Part shown: positions 47,003-55,073 of the stretch, piece by piece
Position numbering within the stretch: position 1 is the first letter of the stretch
How the letters are laid out: every line of letters starts with the position of its first letter
DNA from: Verrucomicrobiota bacterium
GTDB taxonomy: Bacteria > Verrucomicrobiota > Verrucomicrobiia > Limisphaerales > J093
Assembly: GCA_016871715.1 (NCBI GenBank)
Contig: VHCO01000017.1
Coordinates: 1 to 59,082, forward strand
DNA: 59,082 bases
Direction of reading: 5' to 3'
Made by a program: the position numbers and the translations under genes
Notes under the pieces: model-generated
What the model saw: only the letters and a program-made list of their open reading frames with translations
Database searches by the model: none
What the model was told of the DNA's origin: nothing

Positions 47003-47964
47003 AATCCAACCGCCGTTCTTTCCTGTCCGGCGCCGCCTTGGGCGCAGCCGGGTACACCCTCGCTCGCAGCGCGCCGCTAGCCGCGGCCCCAGCGGCCGCG
47101 GTGAAGCCGCGGGTCAAGCTGGCCATCTCGAGCTACTCTTACTGGCATTTCCGATCCGCCAGGGTCCCGATCGAGACGGTCATCGACCAGGCGGCTGCGC
47201 TCGGGGTGGAAGGGGTGGACATCTTGCATCGGCAGATGGACATCGCCGAGCGCGATCCGCTGCAACCGGACCACCGCGCCTACTTGCGGCGGCTGAAGCG
47301 ACACGCGTTCATGCGGGGAGTGGATCTGGTGGCGTTTTCGATTCACCAGGACTTTGTCGATCCGGACCCGGAGTATCGGGGACAACAAATCGAGCACACC
47401 CACAAGTGCATCGAGATCGCGTACGAGTTGGGGATTCCGTGCATCCGGCTCAACTCGGGTCGTTGGAACACCATTCGGTCGTTCGACGACCTGATGAAGG
47501 CGCGCGGCCTCGAACCGGTGTTGCCGGGCCACACCGAGGAGGACGGGTTCAAGTGGTGCATCGACAGCATCGCGCGGTGTCTGCCGAAGGCGGAGGCTTG
47601 CGGGGTGATCTTGGCGCTCGAAAACCACTGGGGACTGACCAGCACACCCGAAGGCCAACTGCGCATCGCGCAGGCGTTCGACTCGCCGTGGCTTGGGTTG
47701 TTGATGGACACCGGCAATTTCCTCGAAGACCCTTACGACAAGCTCGAGTTAATTGCCCCAAAGACGGTCTTTGTCCAGGCAAAGACCTACCCCGGCGGCG
47801 GCGAGTGGTACACGCTCGACCTCGATTATCGACGGATTGCGCGCATCTTGGCCCACGTCAACTACGCCGGCTACGTCTCCCTCGAGATGGAGGGCAAGGA
47901 AGCCCCGGACACCGCGGTGCCCAAGAGTATCGCCCTGCTCCGCGACGCCTTCGACGGCAGTTGA
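46999..47964 (+). CDS. Tat-exported TIM-barrel sugar phosphate isomerase/epimerase-like protein
   Basis: A 321-residue protein with a twin-arginine-type signal (NRRSFLSGAALGAAGY) and an AP-endonuclease-2/xylose-isomerase-like barrel: ISSYSYWHF, GVEGVDILHRQMDI, CIRLNSGRWN, VILALENHWGL (metal-ligand Glu), GLLMDTGNF and VSLEMEGKEAP. Family members isomerise or epimerise sugars and inositols. Export suggests action on periplasmic sugars, as for the two Gfo/Idh/MocA proteins upstream of the BMC operon. Substrate unknown. Confidence 0.88.
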   Translation: MKSNRRSFLSGAALGAAGYTLARSAPLAAAPAAAVKPRVKLAISSYSYWHFRSARVPIETVIDQAAALGVEGVDILHRQMDIAERDPLQPDHRAYLRRLKRHAFMRGVDLVAFSIHQDFVDPDPEYRGQQIEHTHKCIEIAYELGIPCIRLNSGRWNTIRSFDDLMKARGLEPVLPGHTEEDGFKWCIDSIARCLPKAEACGVILALENHWGLTSTPEGQLRIAQAFDSPWLGLLMDTGNFLEDPYDKLELIAPKTVFVQAKTYPGGGEWYTLDLDYRRIARILAHVNYAGYVSLEMEGKEAPDTAVPKSIALLRDAFDGS

Positions 47965-48091
47965 GGCGAGGGGCTGGCCCTCGATCGAGTAGCCCTAACA
48001 CGCGTGGCTCAGGCCCAACGCTCTTACCGCGCACTCCAGCAGAAAAGAACCGTGCGCGTCCCGGCAGCGCCAGTGCCCGGTCCCCCGGTTC

Positions 48092-48115
48092 GGGGTTGGG
48101 GGTTGGGGGGATGGG
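48092..48115 (+). other. Potential G-quadruplex between convergent genes
   Basis: Four G runs of 4, 5, 6 and 3 bases are separated by two-base loops (TT, TT, AT), which meets the usual G3+N1-7 definition. It lies between convergent genes ending at 47964 and 48176; the rest of that 211-base gap shows nothing recognisable. Confidence 0.45.
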
Positions 48116-48175
48116 CTTTGCTGACCTCGACCGGTCGGGTCTTGCGGTGACTGCTGCGTGGTGGCGGCGGGAGGT

Positions 48176-49606
48176 TCAGTCCGGGAGGAAGATTCGGCCC
48201 AAGATGTAGTAGATCAAGACGGCCAGCAAGGCTCCCGCGGGAATGGTAACGATCCAGGAAATCACGATATCGCGGACCATGCGGAGGTTGAGGTATTCAA
48301 GACCGCGCGCCAGCGCGATGCCCAGGACCGCGCCCACGAGGGTGTGCGTGGTGGAAATGGGAAAGCCCAGTCGGCTGGCGAGCACGATGGTGGTGGCGCC
48401 GCCGAGGTTGGCGGCGAAGCCGCGCGAGGGTGTCAAGGGCGTAATACGTTTGCCGATGGTCTCGATCACCTTGTAACCCCAAGTGGCTAGGCCCAGGACG
48501 ATCCCGCCTCCGCCCAGAACCAACTGCCACAGCGGCACGGCGGCTTGCAGGTCCACGACGCCGGTGCGCAGGATGGCCAAGATGGCGGCCAACGGGCCGA
48601 TGGCGTTGGCGGTGTCGTTGGCGCCATGAGCAAAGGCCAGGAAGCAGGCGCTGACGATCAGGAGGGTTGTGAACACGCTTTCCACCCGAGCGAACTCGAA
48701 CTCGCGCCGATGCTCCCAGCGCCGCATGGGCAGGTCAGAGCCCGGTGCCAGGGCGGGTCGCAGTTCCGCGACCGGCGCGGGTTCGGCACGATGTTGCTTG
48801 CGGACGAAGGGGATACCTTCCGTCCGATCCTGTTCGAGCTCGATCTTCAGCTCGCGGCGTTCTCGTTCGTGCCGCAGGCGGAGCCGCCGCACCCAGAACA
48901 CCGACAACCCCGCCGCCACCAGTCCTGCGACGGTGGAAACGGCCAGGGCACCGCCCAAGTCGAGGTCGAGGTTCAGGTTCTTGAGTCCCTTCCAGACCAT
49001 GACTAGGCACAAGATGAACGCGACGTAGAACACGATGAAGGGGATGAACCGGTAGACCTGTCGGAGGGGATGCTTGCTGTCGATGATGGTCTTCTGAATG
49101 ATCTCGAACAGGGCGAACGCCATCAGGCCCCCGCACAATGGCGAGGTCACCCAGGACAAGACGATCTCGCCGACCTTTCCCCATTTCACGGCCTCGACCC
49201 CGCCCACCACCGCGCCGATGCCCACCACCGCCCCCACAATCGAGTGCGTGGTCGAGACGGGCCAGCCGAACCAGGTAGCGAACTGAAGCCACACGGCGGC
49301 TGCCAGCAAGGCCGCCAAGAAGCCCAAGACCAACGGCAGCGGCTCGAAGAGCGTCGGGTCGAACATCTTACCCCGCACCGTCTCCGAGACATGGCTGCCG
49401 ACCAACACCGCGCCGGCCAGTTCCATCACGGCCGCAATTAGGACCGCCGACCGCAGGGTCAAGCCGCCGGACCCGACGCTGGTTCCCATGGCGTTGGCCA
49501 CATCGTTGGCGCCGATGCTCCAGGCCATGTAGAAGCCAAACAACAAGCCCAGCGCCAAAAGCACCTGCCCGTGAGGCATCGGCGTCTCAAAGAACCACGA
49601 AAACAT
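48176..49606 (-). CDS. PiT-family inorganic phosphate transporter
   Basis: A 476-residue inner-membrane protein with the two inverted PiT signatures, SIGANDVANAMGTSVGS near residue 31 and AHGANDTANAIGPLAAI near residue 320, and matching downstream motifs (PVSTTHSIVGAVVGIG and PISTTHTLVGAVLGIA). A cytoplasmic loop of about 90 charged residues separates the halves (RRLRLRHERERRELKIELEQ). PiT carriers import metal-phosphate with protons or sodium. It follows its PhoU-like partner by 6 bases. Confidence 0.95.
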   Translation of the reverse strand: MFSWFFETPMPHGQVLLALGLLFGFYMAWSIGANDVANAMGTSVGSGGLTLRSAVLIAAVMELAGAVLVGSHVSETVRGKMFDPTLFEPLPLVLGFLAALLAAAVWLQFATWFGWPVSTTHSIVGAVVGIGAVVGGVEAVKWGKVGEIVLSWVTSPLCGGLMAFALFEIIQKTIIDSKHPLRQVYRFIPFIVFYVAFILCLVMVWKGLKNLNLDLDLGGALAVSTVAGLVAAGLSVFWVRRLRLRHERERRELKIELEQDRTEGIPFVRKQHRAEPAPVAELRPALAPGSDLPMRRWEHRREFEFARVESVFTTLLIVSACFLAFAHGANDTANAIGPLAAILAILRTGVVDLQAAVPLWQLVLGGGGIVLGLATWGYKVIETIGKRITPLTPSRGFAANLGGATTIVLASRLGFPISTTHTLVGAVLGIALARGLEYLNLRMVRDIVISWIVTIPAGALLAVLIYYILGRIFLPD

Positions 49607-49612
49607 GCGCGT

Positions 49613-50296
49613 TTATTTGTCGGACTTGATCTGGAGAGTCAGGCGGATGCCGTTGCCGGTTCGGTCGGCACCCTTGGAGAGGCCGGCCAGGTGTCCGATG
49701 ACCTGAAGCCACAAGAGGGCCTGGACCGGACCTAGCGGCGGCTCGGCGGCGAGCAACCGGCGGGATAGCCCGATCTGTTGTGGCTTGAGGTCGTCCTCGC
49801 GCTCCGCCAGTTCGGTGATGAGCCGCGAGACCGTCAGGGCATCGCGGCCGCCGAACGAGGACTCGACCAGCAGCTCGAGCTTTGACAGGATGCCCTCCAC
49901 CAGCTCGCAGTTCCGCAACACCCGATCGAGATACTGCTGAACCTCGTGCATGAGCTCGGACGGCAGGGGTTGCAGACCGCATGTGAGCAGCCCTGCGATT
50001 TCCTCCGCGAGATCGGCCAAGGTGTCCTGCTGCTCGAGCACCTGGAACAGGTCTTCCTTCCGCATGGGCAGGAGCGCCTTCGCGGCCAGCAGTTCGTGGA
50101 GCCGGTTCCGGAGCCGGTCCGCCTCGGTTTCGAGGGCGAAGATCTGCTCCGCCACCCGCAGGAGGCCGGGCGGGTCGTTGGCCTCGAGGTACCGAAACAA
50201 ATCCCTCAGGAGGCGCACGCAGCCGTGCACGCGTTGGGCGTGGGCCGCGAGCATGCCGAACGGTGATTCGCCAAACAAGGTCGTTAAGATCGCCAT
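49613..50296 (-). CDS. PhoU-like DUF47/TIGR00153 protein, PiT partner
   Basis: A 227-residue all-helical protein from the ATG at 50296 (a GTG at 50308 adds four). Segments FGMLAAHAQRVHGCVRLL, IFALETEADRLRNRLHELL and FQVLEQQDTLADLAEEIAGL match the TIGR00153 family, a PhoU relative found next to PiT transporters and thought to control them. The six-base gap to the transporter supports one operon. Confidence 0.92.
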   Translation of the reverse strand: MAILTTLFGESPFGMLAAHAQRVHGCVRLLRDLFRYLEANDPPGLLRVAEQIFALETEADRLRNRLHELLAAKALLPMRKEDLFQVLEQQDTLADLAEEIAGLLTCGLQPLPSELMHEVQQYLDRVLRNCELVEGILSKLELLVESSFGGRDALTVSRLITELAEREDDLKPQQIGLSRRLLAAEPPLGPVQALLWLQVIGHLAGLSKGADRTGNGIRLTLQIKSDK

Positions 50297-50349
50297 ACGG
50301 TTAAGCACTCGGCATGGTCAACCGCTCGACCGGCTACGCCGGCTGGGCT

Positions 50350-52266
50350 CTACTCGGCGAACACGAAGTTCTCGAGGAGGATGACGCTGATGCCCATGAT
50401 AGCGCCGCCGGCGATGATGCCGCCGCAGATCGGTTCTTGGTTTTGCACGATGATTCGGTTGGCGGCGGACTTCTCGTCGTTGAAGGCGCGCGCCGCCAAA
50501 CAGAAGAAGAACGAGCCGAGGAACATGGCAAAGCAGGTGTTGAACGGGATGACCGCCGCCAGCCCGATGCCGACCCCCGAGAGCCAGAAGCGCCCGCGCG
50601 AGGCGACTCGGGCGACCTCGAGTGCCAAGCCGAGCAACGCCCCGATCAGGGCGGCCCAGCGTGCGGACATCGGAAGGTTCGAGAGGCCCTGGGTCAGGAG
50701 TTCCGCGACGGCACGCCAGACGGTGGCGGCGGGCATGGGGTACTGGTCGTTGATGAGGTTCGCCGGGCCTTGGTGGAGGAAGGCGATGTAGAACACCGGC
50801 GCGGAGACGAGGGCGCCAGCGAAGATACCCAACACATGGCCGATGGCTTGCTGGCGCGGTTTGGCGCCGAGCATGTAGCCGGGCTTGATATCCATCAGCA
50901 AGTTCGAGGCGTTACTCGCGGCCTCGGCGGTGATGCCCGCGGTCATGAGGTTGGTGGTAATGTTGCCTGGCGCCAGCACGCCGAAGGTCAACTGGGTCAG
51001 TTTGCCCATCGCCCCCGTGGGCGTGATCGAGGTCAAGGCGGTCGAGTTCACCCCGATCAGTGTGAAGATGAAGATCAGCGGCACGGCGATCACCCCCAAC
51101 CCCAACCCAACTCCGAAAAACCAATGCCCGATCAACACCACCGCCGCTCCCACCAACGGAATCCCCACCACAAACACGCTCATGGGCAACTCGATGTGCC
51201 GCAGCACGTCGTTCTGTGCCTTCGCTGCGGCTTGTCGGCGCCGGAACAAACCGCGGAACGCCCCGATCAAGATCTGCGGCTTGGCGAAGAAGGCGTACAA
51301 GGACGACGTCGTCATCATCGCCACGCCGCCCCAGAGGCACCAGGTGGTGATGGGGCGAAAGCCGTAGGTCATGATGCCTTCCACCTCGCGCCCTTGAATG
51401 TCGCCGGCCGCAATGACCAGCGGCGCAATGACCACGTAGTTGAGCACCGCCCCGATCAACAACGACACGCCGGTCCGGATGCCCATCAGTCCCCCGGCGG
51501 CCATCATCACGAAATCGGTGTCCGGCCGCACGGTCAGTTCCCGCAGCGGCACGCCCTTGAGTGTCGGCGTCCACAGCTTGTAGAGCCAGGTGTCCAAGTA
51601 CTCAGGGATGGTGAGGGCCGCCAGCTTGAGCTTGGCCATGATGGTATGGCTTTGCAGCAGTTTGGCCCCGGCAGCCAGCACGCCGCTGATCACCAGCAAT
51701 CGGGCCTTGAGCATACCGGCAGCCGCTTCGCTGGTGTGCAGCGCGTCCATCACGATGCCGGCCGCGCGTCCCTCGGGAAAGGGGTGTTGCTCGTCATTGA
51801 TGAAGCGTCGCTTCAGCGGAAATGCGAACAGGACGCCCAACAAGGAAATGACGATGATCCACACGATCGTTTGCGAGAGCGGCACGACCGAGTTGGTGAC
51901 CAACATGTAGGCCGCCAGACTCGAGATCATGGGCGAGGTCATGTAGCCGGCCGCGGTGGCGATCGACTGCATCGCGTTGTTCTCGAGGATGGTGAACTCC
52001 CGGCCCAGCCCGATATTGGCCAGCACCTTGAACATGGCGAACGCCAAAACCACCGACGTAATCCCCACACCCAATGTCCAACCCGTCTTGGCCCCTACGT
52101 ACAGGTTCGTCAGCGAGAGCAAGCCCCCCAGCATCATCCCCGTGAGAGCGGATCGAATCGTGAGTTGCGGCATGTCGCCGCGCCACACGTTGTCGTACCA
52201 CCACCGATCTTTCTGCTCGAGGGTCCAGTCCCGGACCTGCGCCTCCGTCAGTTGCTTGATCGCCAT
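50350..52266 (-). CDS. OPT-family oligopeptide/metal-chelate transporter
   Basis: A 638-residue polytopic membrane protein from the ATG at 52266. The N-terminus has LTIRSALTGMMLGGLLSLTN, followed by GWTLGVGITSVVLAFAMF, a MTSPMISSLAAYML segment and about 14 more hydrophobic helices (for example LLIGAVLNYVVIAPLVIA and IGHWFFGVGLGLGVIAVP). OPT proteins carry oligopeptides or metal chelates with protons. Upstream in-frame residues lack family character. It sits directly upstream of the phosphate operon on the same strand, but no functional link is evident. Confidence 0.92.
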   Translation of the reverse strand: MAIKQLTEAQVRDWTLEQKDRWWYDNVWRGDMPQLTIRSALTGMMLGGLLSLTNLYVGAKTGWTLGVGITSVVLAFAMFKVLANIGLGREFTILENNAMQSIATAAGYMTSPMISSLAAYMLVTNSVVPLSQTIVWIIVISLLGVLFAFPLKRRFINDEQHPFPEGRAAGIVMDALHTSEAAAGMLKARLLVISGVLAAGAKLLQSHTIMAKLKLAALTIPEYLDTWLYKLWTPTLKGVPLRELTVRPDTDFVMMAAGGLMGIRTGVSLLIGAVLNYVVIAPLVIAAGDIQGREVEGIMTYGFRPITTWCLWGGVAMMTTSSLYAFFAKPQILIGAFRGLFRRRQAAAKAQNDVLRHIELPMSVFVVGIPLVGAAVVLIGHWFFGVGLGLGVIAVPLIFIFTLIGVNSTALTSITPTGAMGKLTQLTFGVLAPGNITTNLMTAGITAEAASNASNLLMDIKPGYMLGAKPRQQAIGHVLGIFAGALVSAPVFYIAFLHQGPANLINDQYPMPAATVWRAVAELLTQGLSNLPMSARWAALIGALLGLALEVARVASRGRFWLSGVGIGLAAVIPFNTCFAMFLGSFFFCLAARAFNDEKSAANRIIVQNQEPICGGIIAGGAIMGISVILLENFVFAE

Positions 52267-52486
52267 GCGCGCGTCCCAAATGTTTGCGCAGCAGAGTGAA
52301 GACCGCACCCGCTGAGGCTCAAGGATAAACTTTGCCCAGCGCTCGCCGGCGCCACCGCCGGCGGCGCCGCCGTTGGCCGGACCGCCCCAGCACGGCTACT
52401 ATTTGGTCGGTTAATTCTCTAGCTGAGATGGTGGCTGCGGCTGCCGGGCACGGCCTGGAGCCGGCGCCTCACGACCCTGACACAAC

Positions 52487-53890
52487 ATGAACGCCCTCGA
52501 TCGTCGTCTTTTCCTCAAGCGCTTAGGTCTCTCGACGGCCACGTGGCCATTCCTGGTGGGTTTGCCCAGCCTCGGTTTGGGCGCACCGGGTCGGCCGCGG
52601 CAGCGCTTGGTGATTATGTTCACGCCCAACGGGACGATTCCGTCGGCCTTCTGGCCGGAGGCGACCGGATCCGACTTCGAGCTGGGGGAGATCTTGGCGC
52701 CGTTGGAGCCGTTTCGGAATCGGCTGCTGGTGTTGCACGGGTTGTGCAACAAGGTGCGGGGCGATGGCGACAACCACATGCGCGGGATGAGCTGTTTGCT
52801 GACGGGCATCGAGCTGTTTCCGGGCAACATCCAGGGCGGGTCGCACACGCCTGCGGGTTGGGCGAGCGGCATCTCGATCGACCAAGAGCTGCGCAACTTC
52901 CTGCAGCGGCACCAGGAGACGCGCACCCGCTTCGGTTCCCTCGAGTTTGGCGTGGGGGTCACGGACCGCGCGGATCCCTGGACGCGCATGTCTTACGCGG
53001 GTCCGAACCAGCCCGTGGCTCCGATATCGGACCCGTACCAGATGTATCGCAAGCTTTATGGCCAGCAGCAAGACCGGGAACACTTGGTGAGCATCCTGGA
53101 CGACGTGCAGGCCGATCTGAAGAAGGTGGGTCACCTGATCGGCGCGCAGGACCGCCCGATGCTCGAGCAACACCAGGCCCTGGTCCGGCGCATGGAGCAA
53201 GAGTTGGCCGCGGATCGGGACCGGCCGCGGCACGCCGCCCCGCCGCGGCTCGATGAGGGGGTGGCGGACCAGAACGACAACGTGCCGCGGCTGAGTCGGA
53301 TGCAGGTGGACCTATTGGTCAACAGCTTTGCCAACGACATGGCGCGCGTGGCCACGCTGCAGTACACCAAATCGGTCGGGCAAGCTCGGATGCGCTGGCT
53401 GGACATCGCCGACAGCCATCACACCCTCTCCCACGAGCCGGACCAGGACCAGGTCGCGCAACGGAAACTGGTTCAGATCAACGCGTGGTTCTGCGGCGAG
53501 CTCCGTTACTTGCTCGAGCAATTGGCGGCCACGCCCGAGCCGGGCGGCGAAGGCAGCCTGCTGGACCACACTCTGGTCGTTTGGACCAACGAGTTGGGCA
53601 AAGGCAACTCGCATACTCTAAACGACATTCCCTTTGTGCTGGTGGGCGGTGGGGGCGGCTTGAGTCTGGGGCGGTCGCTCCGCTTCGAGAAGGTCCCGCA
53701 CAACCGGTTTCTCCTCACGCTGGCCCATGCACTGGGCCATCGGCTCGAGACGTTCGGCAAGCCGGCCCTGTGTGAGGGCCGGCCGTTGGACCTAACGAAG
53801 TTCAGCGAGTCAGATCTTGATCGTGCGGACGCGCTGCCCATCGCCGACGCGGTCCCCGGGGTACAGGATGAGTGTGTCCCCCTCGTGTAG
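52487..53890 (+). CDS. DUF1552 protein with twin-arginine-like signal
   Basis: A 467-residue protein. The signal (LDRRLFLKRLGLSTATWPFL) is of Tat type, followed by the DUF1552 core: RLVIMFTPNGTIPSAFWP, FRNRLLVLHGLCN, LLTGIELFPGN and SISID-like, ending in HTLVVWTNELGKGNSHTLND and a GGGGG-like loop (LVGGGGGLSLG). DUF1552 belongs to the sulfatase/DUF1501-like alkaline-phosphatase group common in Planctomycetes and Verrucomicrobiota, usually next to DUF1592/DUF1588 cytochrome genes, which are absent here. The 3' end overlaps the convergent adaptor gene by 81 bases. Confidence 0.88.
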   Translation: MNALDRRLFLKRLGLSTATWPFLVGLPSLGLGAPGRPRQRLVIMFTPNGTIPSAFWPEATGSDFELGEILAPLEPFRNRLLVLHGLCNKVRGDGDNHMRGMSCLLTGIELFPGNIQGGSHTPAGWASGISIDQELRNFLQRHQETRTRFGSLEFGVGVTDRADPWTRMSYAGPNQPVAPISDPYQMYRKLYGQQQDREHLVSILDDVQADLKKVGHLIGAQDRPMLEQHQALVRRMEQELAADRDRPRHAAPPRLDEGVADQNDNVPRLSRMQVDLLVNSFANDMARVATLQYTKSVGQARMRWLDIADSHHTLSHEPDQDQVAQRKLVQINAWFCGELRYLLEQLAATPEPGGEGSLLDHTLVVWTNELGKGNSHTLNDIPFVLVGGGGGLSLGRSLRFEKVPHNRFLLTLAHALGHRLETFGKPALCEGRPLDLTKFSESDLDRADALPIADAVPGVQDECVPLV

Positions 53891-55069
53891 CCCCTGCAGG
53901 ACCTGCGTTTCGGTTCCGCTCGACCGGCCCACTTCGAGCGGGCGCAACTGCGCGCGGCCGTTGGTGACGACAAAGGTGGCCCATTGCTGACCCTGCCGGA
54001 AGAGCGCGCCAGAGGGGACCTTGAGGGTGCGCTCGGTTTCCCAGACGATGATGCGCGCCTCGACTCGGTAATGGTCGCCCAGGCCGGGTCGCCGCTCGGG
54101 TGGGGTGGTGAGGTCGGCGATGACCAGGACCCGTTGTTCCTCGACGCCCAGGGCGGAGACCTTGGTGAAGGCGGCCGGTTCGGCCCAGCGCACCGAGGCT
54201 TCGAGAGGCGCGGGGCCGCCCCAGTGCTCGAGTTGGACCCGTGTCCCCGGGCGCAGCACGGCCGCGTCGCGCGACAGCACCTCGATCGCCACCTCGAGGT
54301 TGGTGGGGTCGCCCAATTCGAGCAGCGCGGTGCCCGCCGATACCACTCTCGAGCTCTCCTCGAAGACGCGCAGGACGCGGCCCGAGGTCGGCGCTCGGAC
54401 TTGTGAGGGCTCACCGGTCGAGCCACCGCAGCCGGCACCGGTCAGGCGCCCCGTGGCGAACTCGGCCAACTCGGCCTCGGCTTGGCGCAGGGCGCTCTGG
54501 GCGGCGGCCTGGTCGCGCGCGGCCGCCGCCTCGCGCCATTGAGCGCCCTCGAGTTCCTGAATCGAAACGGTTTTCGCGGCATAGAGTGTTTCGAACCGGC
54601 GCAGTTCGCTGGCGGCGAAGGCCTGGGCGGCCCGGGCTTTCTCGAGGGCAGCGGCGGCGGCGTCGCGGCGGGCCTCGGCGAGGAGGCGGGAGCGTTCATC
54701 CAGGGGCGTGGGCAGCAACGGGTCGATGACGGCGACCACGGTCTGGCCCGCTTCGACCGGCGCGCCGGGCTTGAGGACGATTCGCCGGAGTTGGCCCGTG
54801 ACAGGGGCGGACACGATGAAGCGCTCTCGCACGCGGGTTCGACCCTCCTCGTTGATCGTGGCTCGCAGCGGGCCGGTCGCGGCGCGGGCGGTCTCGACCG
54901 GCACAGGTTGTGGCCACAATCCGAAGAGGATCAGGGCCATCAGGACCAGCGCCGCGAGGTAGGGCAATCCACGGCGACGGTGGCGCGCGGCATGGTTGGG
55001 CCGGGGCGCGGGTGCGGCAGGTTCGTTCGTGGGGCTAGGCTTCACGGTAGGATCGCGAGGGGGCGGCAC
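53810..55069 (-). CDS. HlyD/MFP-family periplasmic adaptor
   Basis: A 419-residue protein from a GTG at 55069. A single N-terminal anchor helix (YLAALVLMALILFGLW, about residue 37) is followed by a lipoyl-like half (VSAPVTGQLRRIVLKPGAPV), a coiled-coil hairpin (RDAAAAALEKARAAQAFAAS to LRQAEAELAEFA), the second lipoyl half (VRAPTSGRVLRVFEESSRVV) and a beta-barrel/membrane-proximal part. It would link the inner-membrane ABC transporter encoded upstream to an outer-membrane channel, as in MacA or DevB. No TolC-like gene is in the window. Confidence 0.92.
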   Translation of the reverse strand: MPPPRDPTVKPSPTNEPAAPAPRPNHAARHRRRGLPYLAALVLMALILFGLWPQPVPVETARAATGPLRATINEEGRTRVRERFIVSAPVTGQLRRIVLKPGAPVEAGQTVVAVIDPLLPTPLDERSRLLAEARRDAAAAALEKARAAQAFAASELRRFETLYAAKTVSIQELEGAQWREAAAARDQAAAQSALRQAEAELAEFATGRLTGAGCGGSTGEPSQVRAPTSGRVLRVFEESSRVVSAGTALLELGDPTNLEVAIEVLSRDAAVLRPGTRVQLEHWGGPAPLEASVRWAEPAAFTKVSALGVEEQRVLVIADLTTPPERRPGLGDHYRVEARIIVWETERTLKVPSGALFRQGQQWATFVVTNGRAQLRPLEVGRSSGTETQVLQGLHEGDTLILYPGDRVGDGQRVRTIKI

Positions 55070-55073
55070 GAGG

